Of a stretch of DNA of 64,000 nucleotides, positions 9,302-18,581 are shown piece after piece. Each line of letters opens with the position of its first letter. Position 1 is the stretch's first letter. This stretch comes from Okeania sp. KiyG1 (GTDB lineage Bacteria > Cyanobacteriota > Cyanobacteriia > Cyanobacteriales > Microcoleaceae), in assembly GCF_014132355.1 (NCBI RefSeq), contig NZ_BLZO01000053.1, positions 62,001-126,000 of the forward strand, written 5' to 3'. The translations under genes were made by a program, and so were the position numbers. The notes beneath the pieces are model-generated. The model was not told the DNA's origin and made no database searches. It saw only the letters and a list, made by a program, of their open reading frames with translations.

Positions 9302-11665
9302 TCAGTTATCAGTTATCAGTACCTCTTTTTCTTCCTTGCTTCTTTCTTCTTCAACTGTCTGAGAAAGTAATATTTTTATCTGAGGATTTTCTAATAATTT
9401 TTCTGCATCTGCTAATAGTTTATCGCTCCAAAGTTCTTCTTTGAGCCGTTGCAAGCTTCCCCAATTTTTGTCTAATTTTAATGCCGTTTCAGCCATTGAT
9501 AAACCTGCTGAAATTTCACCTTTTTTGTATAGTGCTACTCCTATTGCTAATTGAGGTTCTAAATCTTGGTTATTTATTTTAATGGCAGCTTCCCAGTTTT
9601 TTATAGCTTCATCTATCTTTCCTATTTCATACTTAACTAAGCCAAGGTTAATAATAGAGCTTTTATAATCAGGTTGAATTTCTAGAGATTTTTCATAAGC
9701 AGCTATTGCTTGTTGATAAAATTTTAGCTGTAAGAAGGTATTGCCTTTACCGAACCAAGCATAGTGATAGTCTGGTTTAATCTCTAGAGCTTTTTCATAA
9801 GCAGCCAGCGCCTGTTCATATCTTTCTAAATTTCTCAGTGCATAACCTTTTTTTCTCCAAGCATAATAATAGTCTGGTTGAATTTCTAGAGCTTTTTCAT
9901 AAGCAGCAACTGCCTGTTCATATCTTTCTAAATTTTCTAATGCAATGCCTTTACCAGACCAAGCATAATGATAGTCTGGTTTAATTTCTAGAGCTTTTTC
10001 ATAAGCTGCCAGCGCTTGTTCGTATCTTTCTAAACAAAACAGTACATTGCCTTTATCATGCCAAGCATAATGAGAGTCTGGTTTAATTTCTAGAACTTTT
10101 TCATAAGCTATCAGCGCTTGTTCATCTCTTTCTAAACAAAACAGTGCAATGCCTTTATCATACCAAGCATAATGATAGTCTGGCTGAATTTCTAGAGCTT
10201 TTTCATAAGCAGCCAGCGCCTGTTCATATCTTTCTAATTCTTTCAGTACATTACCTTTACAATACCAACCATAATAATAGTCTTGTTTAATTTCTAGAGC
10301 TTTATCGTAAGCAGCAATTGCCTCTTCATATCTTTCTAATTTTCTAAGTGCATAGCCTTTACCATTCCAAGAATAATGATAGTCTGGTTTAATTTCTAGA
10401 GCTTTATCGTAAGCAGCAATTGCCTGTTCATATCTTTCTAAATACTCTAATGCAATGCCTTTACCTAACCAAGCATAATGATAGTCTGGTTTAATTTCTA
10501 AAGCTTTTTCATAAGCAGCAATTGCCTGTTCATATCTTTCTAAATTTCTAAGTGCATCGCCTTTATTATCCCAAGCATAATAATAATCTGGTTTAATTTC
10601 TAAAGCTTTATCATAAGCAACAATTGCCTCCTCATATCTTTCTAAATTTTCTAATGCAATGCCTTTACCAGACCAAGCATAATAATAATCTGGTTTAATT
10701 TCTAAAGCTTTATCATAAGCAGCCAATGCCTGTTCATATCTTTCTAAATTTCTCAGTGCATCGCCTTTATTATCCCAAGCTTCATGAAAGTCTGGCTTAA
10801 TTTCTAGAGCTTGATCATAAGCAACAACTGCCTCTTCGTATCTTTCTAAATTTCTCAGTGCATTTCCCTTATTATTCCAAGCTTCATAATTATTGTATTG
10901 AATTTTTAATGCTTCATCACAAGCTAATATTGCTTCTTCATTGTGCTGAAATTTTCTATCCAATAAAGCCTTTATCACCAACAAATTAGCTTTTTGTTCA
11001 CCAGGAAGTCTCTCATCATCAAGCAAACTTTTAATTCTCAACCATACATACTTACGCTCTTGCCTTGTAAGTTCTTTATAATCATCTAACTTTTTTGCTG
11101 AAACATCTAAAGATTCTTGTCGTAAATATTCCTCATTCATAGGAAACAGAAATAACCCAGAACGCCAATCAAAAAAATCTGGCGCACGTTTAATCAAGTA
11201 ATCTACAGCAAACCTTGGTAACAGAAACACAAAGCAAATATCAAAATCATCCCTAAATCTTTCTCGCTGCTGATTCAAATTAATCAAAACAGGAGGTACT
11301 CCCCTTCTACTAATAGAAATAATCTCATTACTATCCCAACCCCTTTCCTTCATCTCCTCCTCATATTGATAGAGAGAATATTCCAAACCAGTCACAAACA
11401 AAACATCAATCTCTGCTAAATTTGGCAATTCCTTTACCAGACTATAAAAATTATAAGTAGTCTTATCCAAACGCAAAACTTCCACCCTTTCTTGAGGAAT
11501 ATCCTGCCGAATTTTTTCAATAATTTCCGTTCCCTGTGGAGGCGAACATTCTACAAACAATAAACCAAAACCTTCAATAAACCTGACAACATTCAATAGG
11601 TCTTGATATTCCTCAGCAAAAGTTGACTGTATATCCTCTTCCCAAACAACTTTTTCTCCCTTCAT
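9302..11665 (-). CDS. TPR protein with degenerate nucleotide-binding-like N-terminal domain
   Basis: A 787-residue protein. Residues 1 to about 200 form a mixed alpha/beta domain with the hydrophobic strands LLFVECSPPQG, IDVLFVTGLEY and FDICFVFLLPRF, and the phrase RAPDFFDW. It resembles the ATPase-like but Walker-less domain that precedes TPRs in many cyanobacterial proteins. From about 232 to 700 it holds a dozen or more 34-residue TPRs, many nearly identical (pattern AYEKALEIKPDYHYAW), with a matching 102-bp DNA repeat that implies recent expansion. The last residues VLITDN and the stop codon lie in a GATAACT heptamer tract, so a miniature element has remodelled the 3' end. It probably acts as a protein-protein scaffold with the ATPase encoded at 12960-14276. 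The biological role is unknown. Confidence 0.8.
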   Translation of the reverse strand: MKGEKVVWEEDIQSTFAEEYQDLLNVVRFIEGFGLLFVECSPPQGTEIIEKIRQDIPQERVEVLRLDKTTYNFYSLVKELPNLAEIDVLFVTGLEYSLYQYEEEMKERGWDSNEIISISRRGVPPVLINLNQQRERFRDDFDICFVFLLPRFAVDYLIKRAPDFFDWRSGLFLFPMNEEYLRQESLDVSAKKLDDYKELTRQERKYVWLRIKSLLDDERLPGEQKANLLVIKALLDRKFQHNEEAILACDEALKIQYNNYEAWNNKGNALRNLERYEEAVVAYDQALEIKPDFHEAWDNKGDALRNLERYEQALAAYDKALEIKPDYYYAWSGKGIALENLERYEEAIVAYDKALEIKPDYYYAWDNKGDALRNLERYEQAIAAYEKALEIKPDYHYAWLGKGIALEYLERYEQAIAAYDKALEIKPDYHYSWNGKGYALRKLERYEEAIAAYDKALEIKQDYYYGWYCKGNVLKELERYEQALAAYEKALEIQPDYHYAWYDKGIALFCLERDEQALIAYEKVLEIKPDSHYAWHDKGNVLFCLERYEQALAAYEKALEIKPDYHYAWSGKGIALENLERYEQAVAAYEKALEIQPDYYYAWRKKGYALRNLERYEQALAAYEKALEIKPDYHYAWFGKGNTFLQLKFYQQAIAAYEKSLEIQPDYKSSIINLGLVKYEIGKIDEAIKNWEAAIKINNQDLEPQLAIGVALYKKGEISAGLSMAETALKLDKNWGSLQRLKEELWSDKLLADAEKLLENPQIKILLSQTVEEERSKEEKEVLITDN

Positions 11666-11819
11666 TGCAGCAACTCCTTATAGTAGTTTTCATTAACATA
11701 AAATATAGAGATTTTCGCTTAAAAGCAGAAGGCAGAAGTTTTGTAATCTACTTTTGTAAAAACCGCTATAAATTTGAAAATTTCTGTTATTAAAAATTAT
11801 TTGGTGGATAAAAATTTAC

Positions 11820-12922
11820 GATCCCCCTAAATCCCTCTTGAAAAGGGGGACTTTGAAACTTCCCCCCTTATTAAGCAGTTCTCCCTTTTTTAAGCATAAG
11901 CAGTCCCCTCCTTATTAAGGGGGGTTAGGGGGGATCTAAAATAGAATTTCTCATAAAGATGAGTTACATTTACGATCCCCCTAAATCCCTCTTGAAAAGG
12001 GAACTTTGAAACTGCCCCCTTATTAAGCAGTTCCAACTTTTTTAAGCATAAGCAGTCCCCCCCTTATTAAGGGGGGTTAGGGGGGATCTAAAATAGAATT
12101 TCTCATAAAGATGAGTTACATTTACGATCCCCCTAAATCCCTCTTGAAAAGGGGGACTTTGAAACTTCCCCCCTTATTAAGCAGTTCTCCCTTTTTTAAG
12201 CATAAGCAGTCCCCCTTATTAAGGGGGTTAGGGGGGATCTAAAATAGAATTTCTCATAAAGATGAGTTACATTTACGATCCCCCTAAATCCCTCTTGAAA
12301 AGGGAACTTTGAAACTTCCCCCCTTATTAAGCAGTTCTCCCTTTTTTAAGCATAAGCAGTCCCCCCCTTATTAAGGGGGGTTAGGGGGGATCTAAAATAG
12401 AATTTCTCATAAAGATGAGTTACATTTACGATCCCCCTAAATCCCTCTTGAAAAGGGAACTTTGAAACTTCCCCCCTTATTAAGCAGTTCTCCTTTTTTA
12501 AGCATAAGCAGTCCCCCTTATTAAGGGGGGTTAGGGGGGATCTAAAATAGAATTTCTCATAAAGATGAGTTACATTTACGATCCCCCTAAATCCCTCTTG
12601 GAAAGGGGGACTTTGAAACCTCTCACCTTATTAAGCAGTTCCCCTTTTTTAAGCGGTTCCGGACTTTGAAACCTTCCCCCTATAAATTCGATAAATCCTG
12701 TTGCGAAAAATGCTCTGGTGGGTAAAAATTAATTTATTTGAGCATCGCATTTCTTATAAAGATTAGGTACATTTACGATCCCCCTAAATCCCCCTTGAAA
12801 AGGGGGACTTTGAAATCTCTCCCCTTATTAAGCAGTTCCCCCTTTTTTAATCATAAGCAGTTCCCCCCTTATTAAGCAGTTCCCCCCTTATTAAGGGGGG
12901 TTAGGGGGGATCTGGAGTTAGG
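11820..12922. repeat. seven-copy tandem array of a ~152-bp hairpin unit
   Basis: Units start at GATCCCCCTAAATCC near 11820, 11974, 12126, 12277, 12430, 12580 and 12777. Spacing is 150-154 bp except for the last (197 bp). Each unit carries the inverse sequence GGGGGGTTAGGGGGGATC, so it can fold into a long GC-rich hairpin, followed by TCTAAAATAGAATTTCTCATAAAGATGAGTTACAT-like AT-rich sequence. Copies differ by a few substitutions and in the length of C and G runs. The array fills the gap between the TPR gene and the ATPase gene. It has no spacers and is not a CRISPR. Confidence 0.9.
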
Positions 12923-12959
12923 GGGGAATCTAAATCTGACTCCTGACTTCTTTAAAACT

Positions 12960-14276
12960 TCATTCCAACAACTCTTTAAATTCACGAACTCCTTTAATTA
13001 AAGGATGAACATCATACCAAGTTTGCTTTTCTCCCTCCTCATCCAAGAAAGTATATTCCAGCAAACAACGATTAAACAATAAATCCCGGTGTTGCTGATT
13101 ATTCAATATACTTTTAGAGCGAAAAACATCAACTAATATTTGCCATTCTTCCTGTTGAACCGATCTTTTATAAGGAAGTCTTGCTTCCGTAATAGCTCTT
13201 TGTACCACTTTGGCAGAAATCGGTAATTTACCTCCCGCACGTTTAATTACACTTTGCATTAATAACATTAAATCCCGGACATGACCCCCACTCATTAAGC
13301 AAAGTCTATCTAAAACTTCTCGACTTTCAAAAACATCCCTTTCTAAACATAAATCAGGATTAACTTCACTAACTCGTCTATCAATAATTTCCCTAATTGT
13401 AGCCACTCCCAAATCGTAAACTTCCCCCTCCCGAGTCTCCACCATAATCATCGGTAAAACCTGTGGATCGTCATATTCAACTTTGAGATTAGGCGCCTGA
13501 TTAGAATAGACCATTGAAATAGGAATTGTATAAATTGTATGACAATCTAAACCCTTCAATTGAGCGCTGCGGTCTACAAAAATTTCATCGTGATTGCTAC
13601 GTCCGTCCGGCTGAACAATTGGTACAATTCGGTCTAAACTATCAGCAATTATTACCAGTTCAGAACCAGAACCAAGTTTCTTTTTACCATCACGAATAAA
13701 ACTATTCAGAGCCTCAATTAAACTCTCAGTATAAGGATTAATTTTCTCTCTAATTTTTCTCCTTAAAGTCGGTTCTGCTCTAATATTTGCCGTCAGTTTA
13801 GCGTACTGATTAATTTGTGATTCAACTGCCAAACTTTCCAAAGAAATTTCCGTAGTTGCCAAATCTTTTAAATCTGCCCACCGCCCCTTTAACCAATCAA
13901 GTAGAGGCTTAGGATTAGCATCTTTCAAATGTTCCAATAAATGCCTAGTACAAGCCAACAAAATATCAGCATATTCCGTATCTTCTGGATTAATATCCTG
14001 TTCATCCGCAGCGAAATAAACAATAAAATATCCGTTATTTTCCAGGTGTTCTTTGAGTCGTAAAAGTTCCGTTGATTTACCCGCACCTCGATGTCCGGCA
14101 TAAAGTTGATAAGTATTATTATCAGATAATTTAATATTCTCAGCTAAATCAATAATAACATCTCCATCCCCACGAACTTCCCGACAATCAACATATACAG
14201 GACTACCAGGTTTCAAAGGTTCAAAAGGCTTAAAAGCATTGAATAATCTTTTTAATAAATCTCCCTGTTTAACCAT
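12960..14276 (-). CDS. P-loop ATPase, cyanobacterial partner of TPR proteins
   Basis: A 438-residue single-domain NTPase. Walker A GHRGAGKST is at 61-69 and a Walker B-like LVIIADSLD at 207-215. The N-terminus (YVDCREVRGDGDV) precedes the nucleotide-binding core, and the C-terminal third is helical and looks like the lid/winged-helix part of AAA or STAND-type ATPases (LMSGGHVRDLMLLMQS near 340). No membrane segment or effector domain is visible. It is upstream of, and co-oriented with, the TPR protein, though 1.3 kb of tandem repeat separates them. A joint role in signalling or conflict is inference from this pairing. Confidence 0.75.
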   Translation of the reverse strand: MVKQGDLLKRLFNAFKPFEPLKPGSPVYVDCREVRGDGDVIIDLAENIKLSDNNTYQLYAGHRGAGKSTELLRLKEHLENNGYFIVYFAADEQDINPEDTEYADILLACTRHLLEHLKDANPKPLLDWLKGRWADLKDLATTEISLESLAVESQINQYAKLTANIRAEPTLRRKIREKINPYTESLIEALNSFIRDGKKKLGSGSELVIIADSLDRIVPIVQPDGRSNHDEIFVDRSAQLKGLDCHTIYTIPISMVYSNQAPNLKVEYDDPQVLPMIMVETREGEVYDLGVATIREIIDRRVSEVNPDLCLERDVFESREVLDRLCLMSGGHVRDLMLLMQSVIKRAGGKLPISAKVVQRAITEARLPYKRSVQQEEWQILVDVFRSKSILNNQQHRDLLFNRCLLEYTFLDEEGEKQTWYDVHPLIKGVREFKELLE

Positions 14277-14315
14277 CTGTTAAAAATCTCCTGAAGTTAG
14301 TAGAAGGAAGAATTC

Positions 14316-14457
14316 AAGAATTTAGAATTTAGAATTTAGAATTTAGAATTACCTCTCCTTGAAAAGAAGAGGATTGACTAATCATGAAAATTTTTATTTA
14401 TTATCCCCTTAAAAGGGGAGGCTTTAAACCACAATATTTCGGTAAAAATCTTATACC
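14316..14457. repeat. miniature dispersed element, AATTTAG subfamily
   Basis: Starts with AATTTAG heptamers, then ACCTCTCCTTGAAAAG, a CCCCTTAAAAGGGG hairpin and TTTCGGTAA. The rest of the gap 14277-14961 holds CAGTTAT heptamers near 14776-14815 (an end of the GATAACT subfamily) and a GTAAGGGCGAATG palindrome at 14906-14932. No gene is supported. Confidence 0.65.
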
Positions 14458-14961
14458 AATTCACTTTAAAAATTTCACAAATAATTTCAAACTTTAAATG
14501 TTAAATAATTTCCTGAAATTACTGCATAATTAAAGTTTTGATTTTATAAAATCTTACTTTTAACTTTTGACTTTTGACTTATAACTTCCGTGAAACGGTA
14601 TTACATTGTCTGAGTTCTAAGCTGTCGATTTGTCCTAATACCATTTCTCTGTAACAATGCGCTTAATAATTGTTGCTCAGACCTTATTAAACTGACTATT
14701 CTCATCTTTATATTAAGTGCAACTTCATGGATAAATGGTATAACCTTTCCTTCAACTGCTATACCTAAAAGTCGTTTCAGTTATCAGTTATCAGTTATCA
14801 GTTATCAGTTATCAGTACCTCGTTTTCAAGGTTAATTTGCGTCAGTCCTGTTGGTATTAATTATTGATGTTTTTCTTCTCCCCTACTTCCCCGCTCCCCT
14901 ACTGCAGTAAGGGCGAATGCCATTCGCCCCTACTCCCCTACTTTCCTACCTTTTATTAAAT

Positions 14962-15492
14962 TTAGCTTTCCACATTTTGAATCTGATAACTTTCCAACTT
15001 TGCCAAAATTTCTGGAAATATTTTAATATCTAGATTTTCATCTTCCCGTTGAGAAAGAGAACGTTTTACTTCCCCTAAATAAAGCGGCTCTGAAACTCCT
15101 GCTTCTGGATGAATAATTGTTCTAATTCTAATAGTTAATTTACTTCCACTACCCAGACGACCAGGAGAAAATAAATCTCCAGCAGCTTGCTTTATTGTTG
15201 CTGTTAATTCTGATTCTGTAATGTTAGGAGAAACAGCTATTACCGTTTGAGTTCCCCCATTATCATAAACCAATGAATATGGAACAGCACCCGGAATTTC
15301 TACACGAGTAAATAATCCTAAACTTAAACCAAATAAACCCGCAGTTAGCACCCCCATAAAACCAGTTACTCCGACTAATCTAAATCTAAATCCCCATTTA
15401 GAAATAAAGCCAATAATTGTCAGAATAAAAAATCCAATAGTAGCAATACCAAACCATTTAGCACCAATCAGTATTTCTGTAGTTGATAACAT
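14962..15492 (-). CDS. ycf51: Ycf51-like membrane protein (DUF2518)
   Basis: A 176-residue protein with two N-terminal transmembrane helices (about 9-31 and 37-62), then a soluble domain beginning FTRVEIPGAVPYSLVY with repeated beta-strand-like stretches (TVIAVSP, LTIRIRTII). Length, topology and the motif near 64-77 fit the Ycf51 family of cyanobacteria and some plastids, whose function is not established. The assignment rests on recall of the family, not on a search. Confidence 0.7.
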   Translation of the reverse strand: MLSTTEILIGAKWFGIATIGFFILTIIGFISKWGFRFRLVGVTGFMGVLTAGLFGLSLGLFTRVEIPGAVPYSLVYDNGGTQTVIAVSPNITESELTATIKQAAGDLFSPGRLGSGSKLTIRIRTIIHPEAGVSEPLYLGEVKRSLSQREDENLDIKIFPEILAKLESYQIQNVES

Positions 15493-15917
15493 TTTTCTAG
15501 TTTTTTTCAGTTGATAATTATATTTTATATTAATTAGTTCTTAGTAATTAGTAAACTGCTCAATTCAATTTTTGATAGTATTTCTTAAAGACTGTTTGTC
15601 AACAAAAAATTAAGTAGAGTCTGTGACAGTACGCTTACTATTTCTAGAATAATTGTCAATTTTGCATCTGACACACCGCGTACTGTTGGATGGAATGATA
15701 TATAGGCTCTTCCTTCTCACTTTTGACTTTTGACTTTTGAATTCTAACTTTTGACTTCTAACTTTTAACTTTTAACTTCTAATAAATTCCCTGCTGAAAA
15801 GACTTTACCTAGAAATGTTGGTTTAACTAAAAACACAGTTTGACTATAAATATAATGATGTACTTGCCTTTCCTTCTAAATTCTAAATTCTAAATTCTAA
15901 ATTCTAAATTCTAAATT
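15493..15917. other. gap: dispersed repeat and heptamer tracts
   Basis: At 15588-15660 there is a repeat (AAGACTGTTTGTCAACAAA ... TGTGACAGTACGCTTAC) also found at 32630-32690 and, inverted, at 23600-23655. At 15718-15780 ACTTTTG heptamers occur. At 15878-15917 six TTCTAAA heptamers run directly into the stop codon of the cyclase gene, so that TAG is part of the repeat. No gene is supported. Confidence 0.65.
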
Positions 15918-16976
15918 CTAATCTTTTCTACCCAGAAGTAGATAAGTCCTCATATTACCCTTACCTTTAATATCAATTGTCCCTCGATCTTCAAATCTGT
16001 ATTTATCCCCTAAACAATCATAAGTGGCCTGGGCTACTTGAATCATACCCGGAATACCGTGAGACTCCATCCGGTGGGCTGTATTTACTGTATCGCCCCA
16101 AAGGTCATAGGCAAATTTTTTAGTCCCAATAACTCCTGCTTCCACTGCTCCCGTATTAATACCAATACGAACTTGCAAAGACTTACCTTCTTTTATAGAA
16201 ATTTCCTGGATTTTGGTTAACATTTCAAGGGCCATATCCGCGATCGCCTCTGCATGATCCTCTTTTGGAATTGGTAGTCCACCTACTATCATGTAGGCAT
16301 CACCAATGGTTTTAATTTTCTCTAGTCCATACTTGTCCGCCAATTCATCAAAAGCAGAAAAAATTCTATTGAGTAACTCTACCAATTCGGCGGGAGATAA
16401 GTTGGCCGATATTTTGGTAAAGCCTACCAAATCTGCAAATAAAACGGTTACTTCGCTAAAGCTATCGGCGATAGTTCCCTCTCCCTGTTTTAAGCGTTGG
16501 GCAATTGCTTCAGGTAAAATATTTAATAGCAACCTTTCTGACTTTTGTTTTTCCTCAGCCAACTCCTTTAAATAGGCCCGCTCCTGGTCCCGAAGTGTTT
16601 TCTTCTCTAAACAAGCATTAATTCTCGCCTTTAGCAGTATAGGATTAAAAGGCTTGGACAAATAATCTTCTGCTCCCAATTCAATACAACGGACTATACT
16701 CTCAATATCGTCCACTGCTGAAATCATAATTACTGGGATATGCCGTAGTTTAGGGTCAGACTTGAGAGTTTCCAGGACTTCATAACCGTTCATTTGTGGC
16801 ATCATAATATCTAGTAGTACCAAGTCAAACGGTTGGGATTGTATTATTTCTAGAGCTTGAAACCCATTAATCGCAGCACTGATTGAATGGCCCTCTCGCT
16901 TAAGTCGTCGTACTAAAAGCTCTCGGTTGACTTGATTATCATCTACAACCAGTATCTTTCCCTGGCCATGCTTCAT
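15918..16976 (-). CDS. response regulator-class III adenylate cyclase
   Basis: A 352-residue protein likely to make cAMP under control of a phosphorelay. The REC domain spans about 7-122, with acidic residues DD12-13, phospho-acceptor Asp56 and Lys108. A coiled-coil linker (125-165, with LLLNILPEAIA) leads to a class III cyclase domain (about 175-350). Metal-binding Asp182 lies in FADLVGFT and Asp226 in TIGDAYM; WGDTVNTAHRMES carries the transition-state Asn and Arg. The Lys and Asp positions (KTIGD, YDLWGD) favour ATP over GTP, which is an inference from the family. Its start overlaps the stop of the upstream regulator by 4 bp (ATGA), so the two are translationally coupled. Confidence 0.9.
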   Translation of the reverse strand: MKHGQGKILVVDDNQVNRELLVRRLKREGHSISAAINGFQALEIIQSQPFDLVLLDIMMPQMNGYEVLETLKSDPKLRHIPVIMISAVDDIESIVRCIELGAEDYLSKPFNPILLKARINACLEKKTLRDQERAYLKELAEEKQKSERLLLNILPEAIAQRLKQGEGTIADSFSEVTVLFADLVGFTKISANLSPAELVELLNRIFSAFDELADKYGLEKIKTIGDAYMIVGGLPIPKEDHAEAIADMALEMLTKIQEISIKEGKSLQVRIGINTGAVEAGVIGTKKFAYDLWGDTVNTAHRMESHGIPGMIQVAQATYDCLGDKYRFEDRGTIDIKGKGNMRTYLLLGRKD

Positions 16977-17350
16977 TTCCTTGGTTCTTTACCTGTAAGA
17001 TGTTTGATCTTGTCTAATAGTCTGGGAAGTTCTACTGGTTTTGTATCATAATCATTACATCCAGCAGCAATACATTTTTCTCGGTCTCCTGCCATAGCGT
17101 GGGCAGTCATTGCTATTATAGGAATATGGCTAGTTTCTGAGTTATCTTTAATTTTTTTTGCTGCTTGCCACCCATCTAAAACTGGCAAACTCATGTCCAT
17201 TAAAATTAAATCTGGTGATTTTGATTTAGACATCTCAACACCTTCAATTCCATCAACAGCAATAATTACTTCAAAACCTCTACGCATGAGACGCCTAGAC
17301 AACATATCTCGGTTCATCTCATTGTCTTCAACTAAGAGAATCTTAACCAT
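16973..17350 (-). CDS. single-domain response regulator
   Basis: The start is set at 17350 (125 residues) because AAGGAAAA precedes that ATG and the REC fold begins at once (MVKILLVEDNEMNRDML). The frame stays open up to 17443 but that part is not conserved in appearance. Phospho-acceptor Asp lies in LILMDMSLPVLDGW and the conserved Lys in YDTKPVEL. There is no output domain, so it probably relays phosphate, for example to or from the REC-cyclase encoded immediately downstream with a 4-bp overlap. No histidine kinase lies in the window. Confidence 0.88.
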   Translation of the reverse strand: MVKILLVEDNEMNRDMLSRRLMRRGFEVIIAVDGIEGVEMSKSKSPDLILMDMSLPVLDGWQAAKKIKDNSETSHIPIIAMTAHAMAGDREKCIAAGCNDYDTKPVELPRLLDKIKHLTGKEPRK

Positions 17351-17949
17351 TTTTTCCTTCTTTGTGAAATAATATCGGCATTCTACCTCCCTTGAAATTT
17401 CTTTTAACAGAGTGACATTTTTTTCTGCAGGAGAAGATACCAAAAACTATTTATTACCCCCTGATTTTCCCTAGTTAAGAGCTGCTTTGTTATAAAAATA
17501 TAGAACTATCACATAATTATTCAGAGAGCAAAATACTTTCTTGACCACATCCTTGTCAATATTTACTACTTTTTTATATTATATTGCTTGCTACACCTAA
17601 AATATGTGGATTGATAATCTTGAGTATTTTCATAAAGATATTTAAGACTATGTGGCAAACAAAGTATAGCCGCTCAATTATATAGTAATCCTAAATGATT
17701 TGTAAATCTTACTTAACTCTGTGTAAAAAGTCTGAAAATCTTACTCCAATTCAAGGATATTCTAATTTTCTGATATCTTCTGCACAATCTCTACGATGAC
17801 TGCTAGTATAGCAATAGATCATTTTATAGGTAGCCCTAAAGATGTAAGTTTATTGATTACTATATTCCTTGAATTGAATTTTCAGGAGCTAAAGTTCAAA
17901 ATTTATTAATTGTTTAGTACTACCAATTTATTAATTTTAAATCCTCAAA
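17351..17949. other. gap: upstream region of the two-regulator operon
   Basis: About 600 AT-rich bases with no gene or repeat that I can support; the promoter of the response regulator operon is expected here. Confidence 0.4.
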
Positions 17950-18168
17950 GTCATTTCAGTTATCAGTTATCAGTTATCAGTACCTCTGCAATAAGGAGGC
18001 TACGAAAATACAGAATTCTCTTTTCTCTTGGTCTCATGGATATGGCGAGGAGACCTGTTCTTGCAGACCCGCTCCGAAGTACGCCATCCCACCCTACGGG
18101 AAGCTCCGAAGATCCACCGCTTTTTATTCCCTTAAAAGGGGAGACTTTAGACCACTATTTTTCGGTAA
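17950..18168 (-). repeat. miniature dispersed element, GATAACT subfamily
   Basis: Begins GTCATTTCAGTTATCAG with heptamers, contains CTTGGTCTCATGGATATGGC and GC-rich nested repeats (CGCTCCGAAG), then CCCTTAAAAGGGG and ends TTTTTCGGTAA. Beyond it, to 18581, lie AGTAGGGAATAG-type repeats and, at about 18487-18553, a CTTCTTC/CTTCCTT heptamer tract. No gene is supported. Confidence 0.7.
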
Positions 18169-18581
18169 TATAGTGTTTTTCTCTGGAACGTGGAAACCAA
18201 GTGATATGAAAAAGGTATGGAGGTATGGAAGGAATAATAAAGGAGAGAAAACAGAATTAAATAGTAGAAATCACAAGAATATAAAGCGATAGAGAAACTG
18301 CTTTTTTTCTAAGAAAAAAACTCCATCTATAATTTACATCTCAAATAAAAACCCTATACTACAGGAATTTTATTTTAATTGTGAGATATTATAGATTTTA
18401 AGGAGTAGGGAGTAGGGAATAGAGAACAGAGAAAGAGAAAAACCGAAGCAATAAAATTCTCACAAATGATTTAGGATTGCTATAGATAACTAAACGTCTT
18501 CTTCCTTCTTCCTTCTTCCTTCTTCCTTCTTCTTTCTTCCTTCTTCCTTCTTTATTCTGCCATAACACTTCAAAACTAAAA

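Noticed and set aside
11820-12922. CRISPR array
   Set aside because: Units are contiguous, about 152 bp, and contain internal palindromes with no unique spacers; no cas gene is present.
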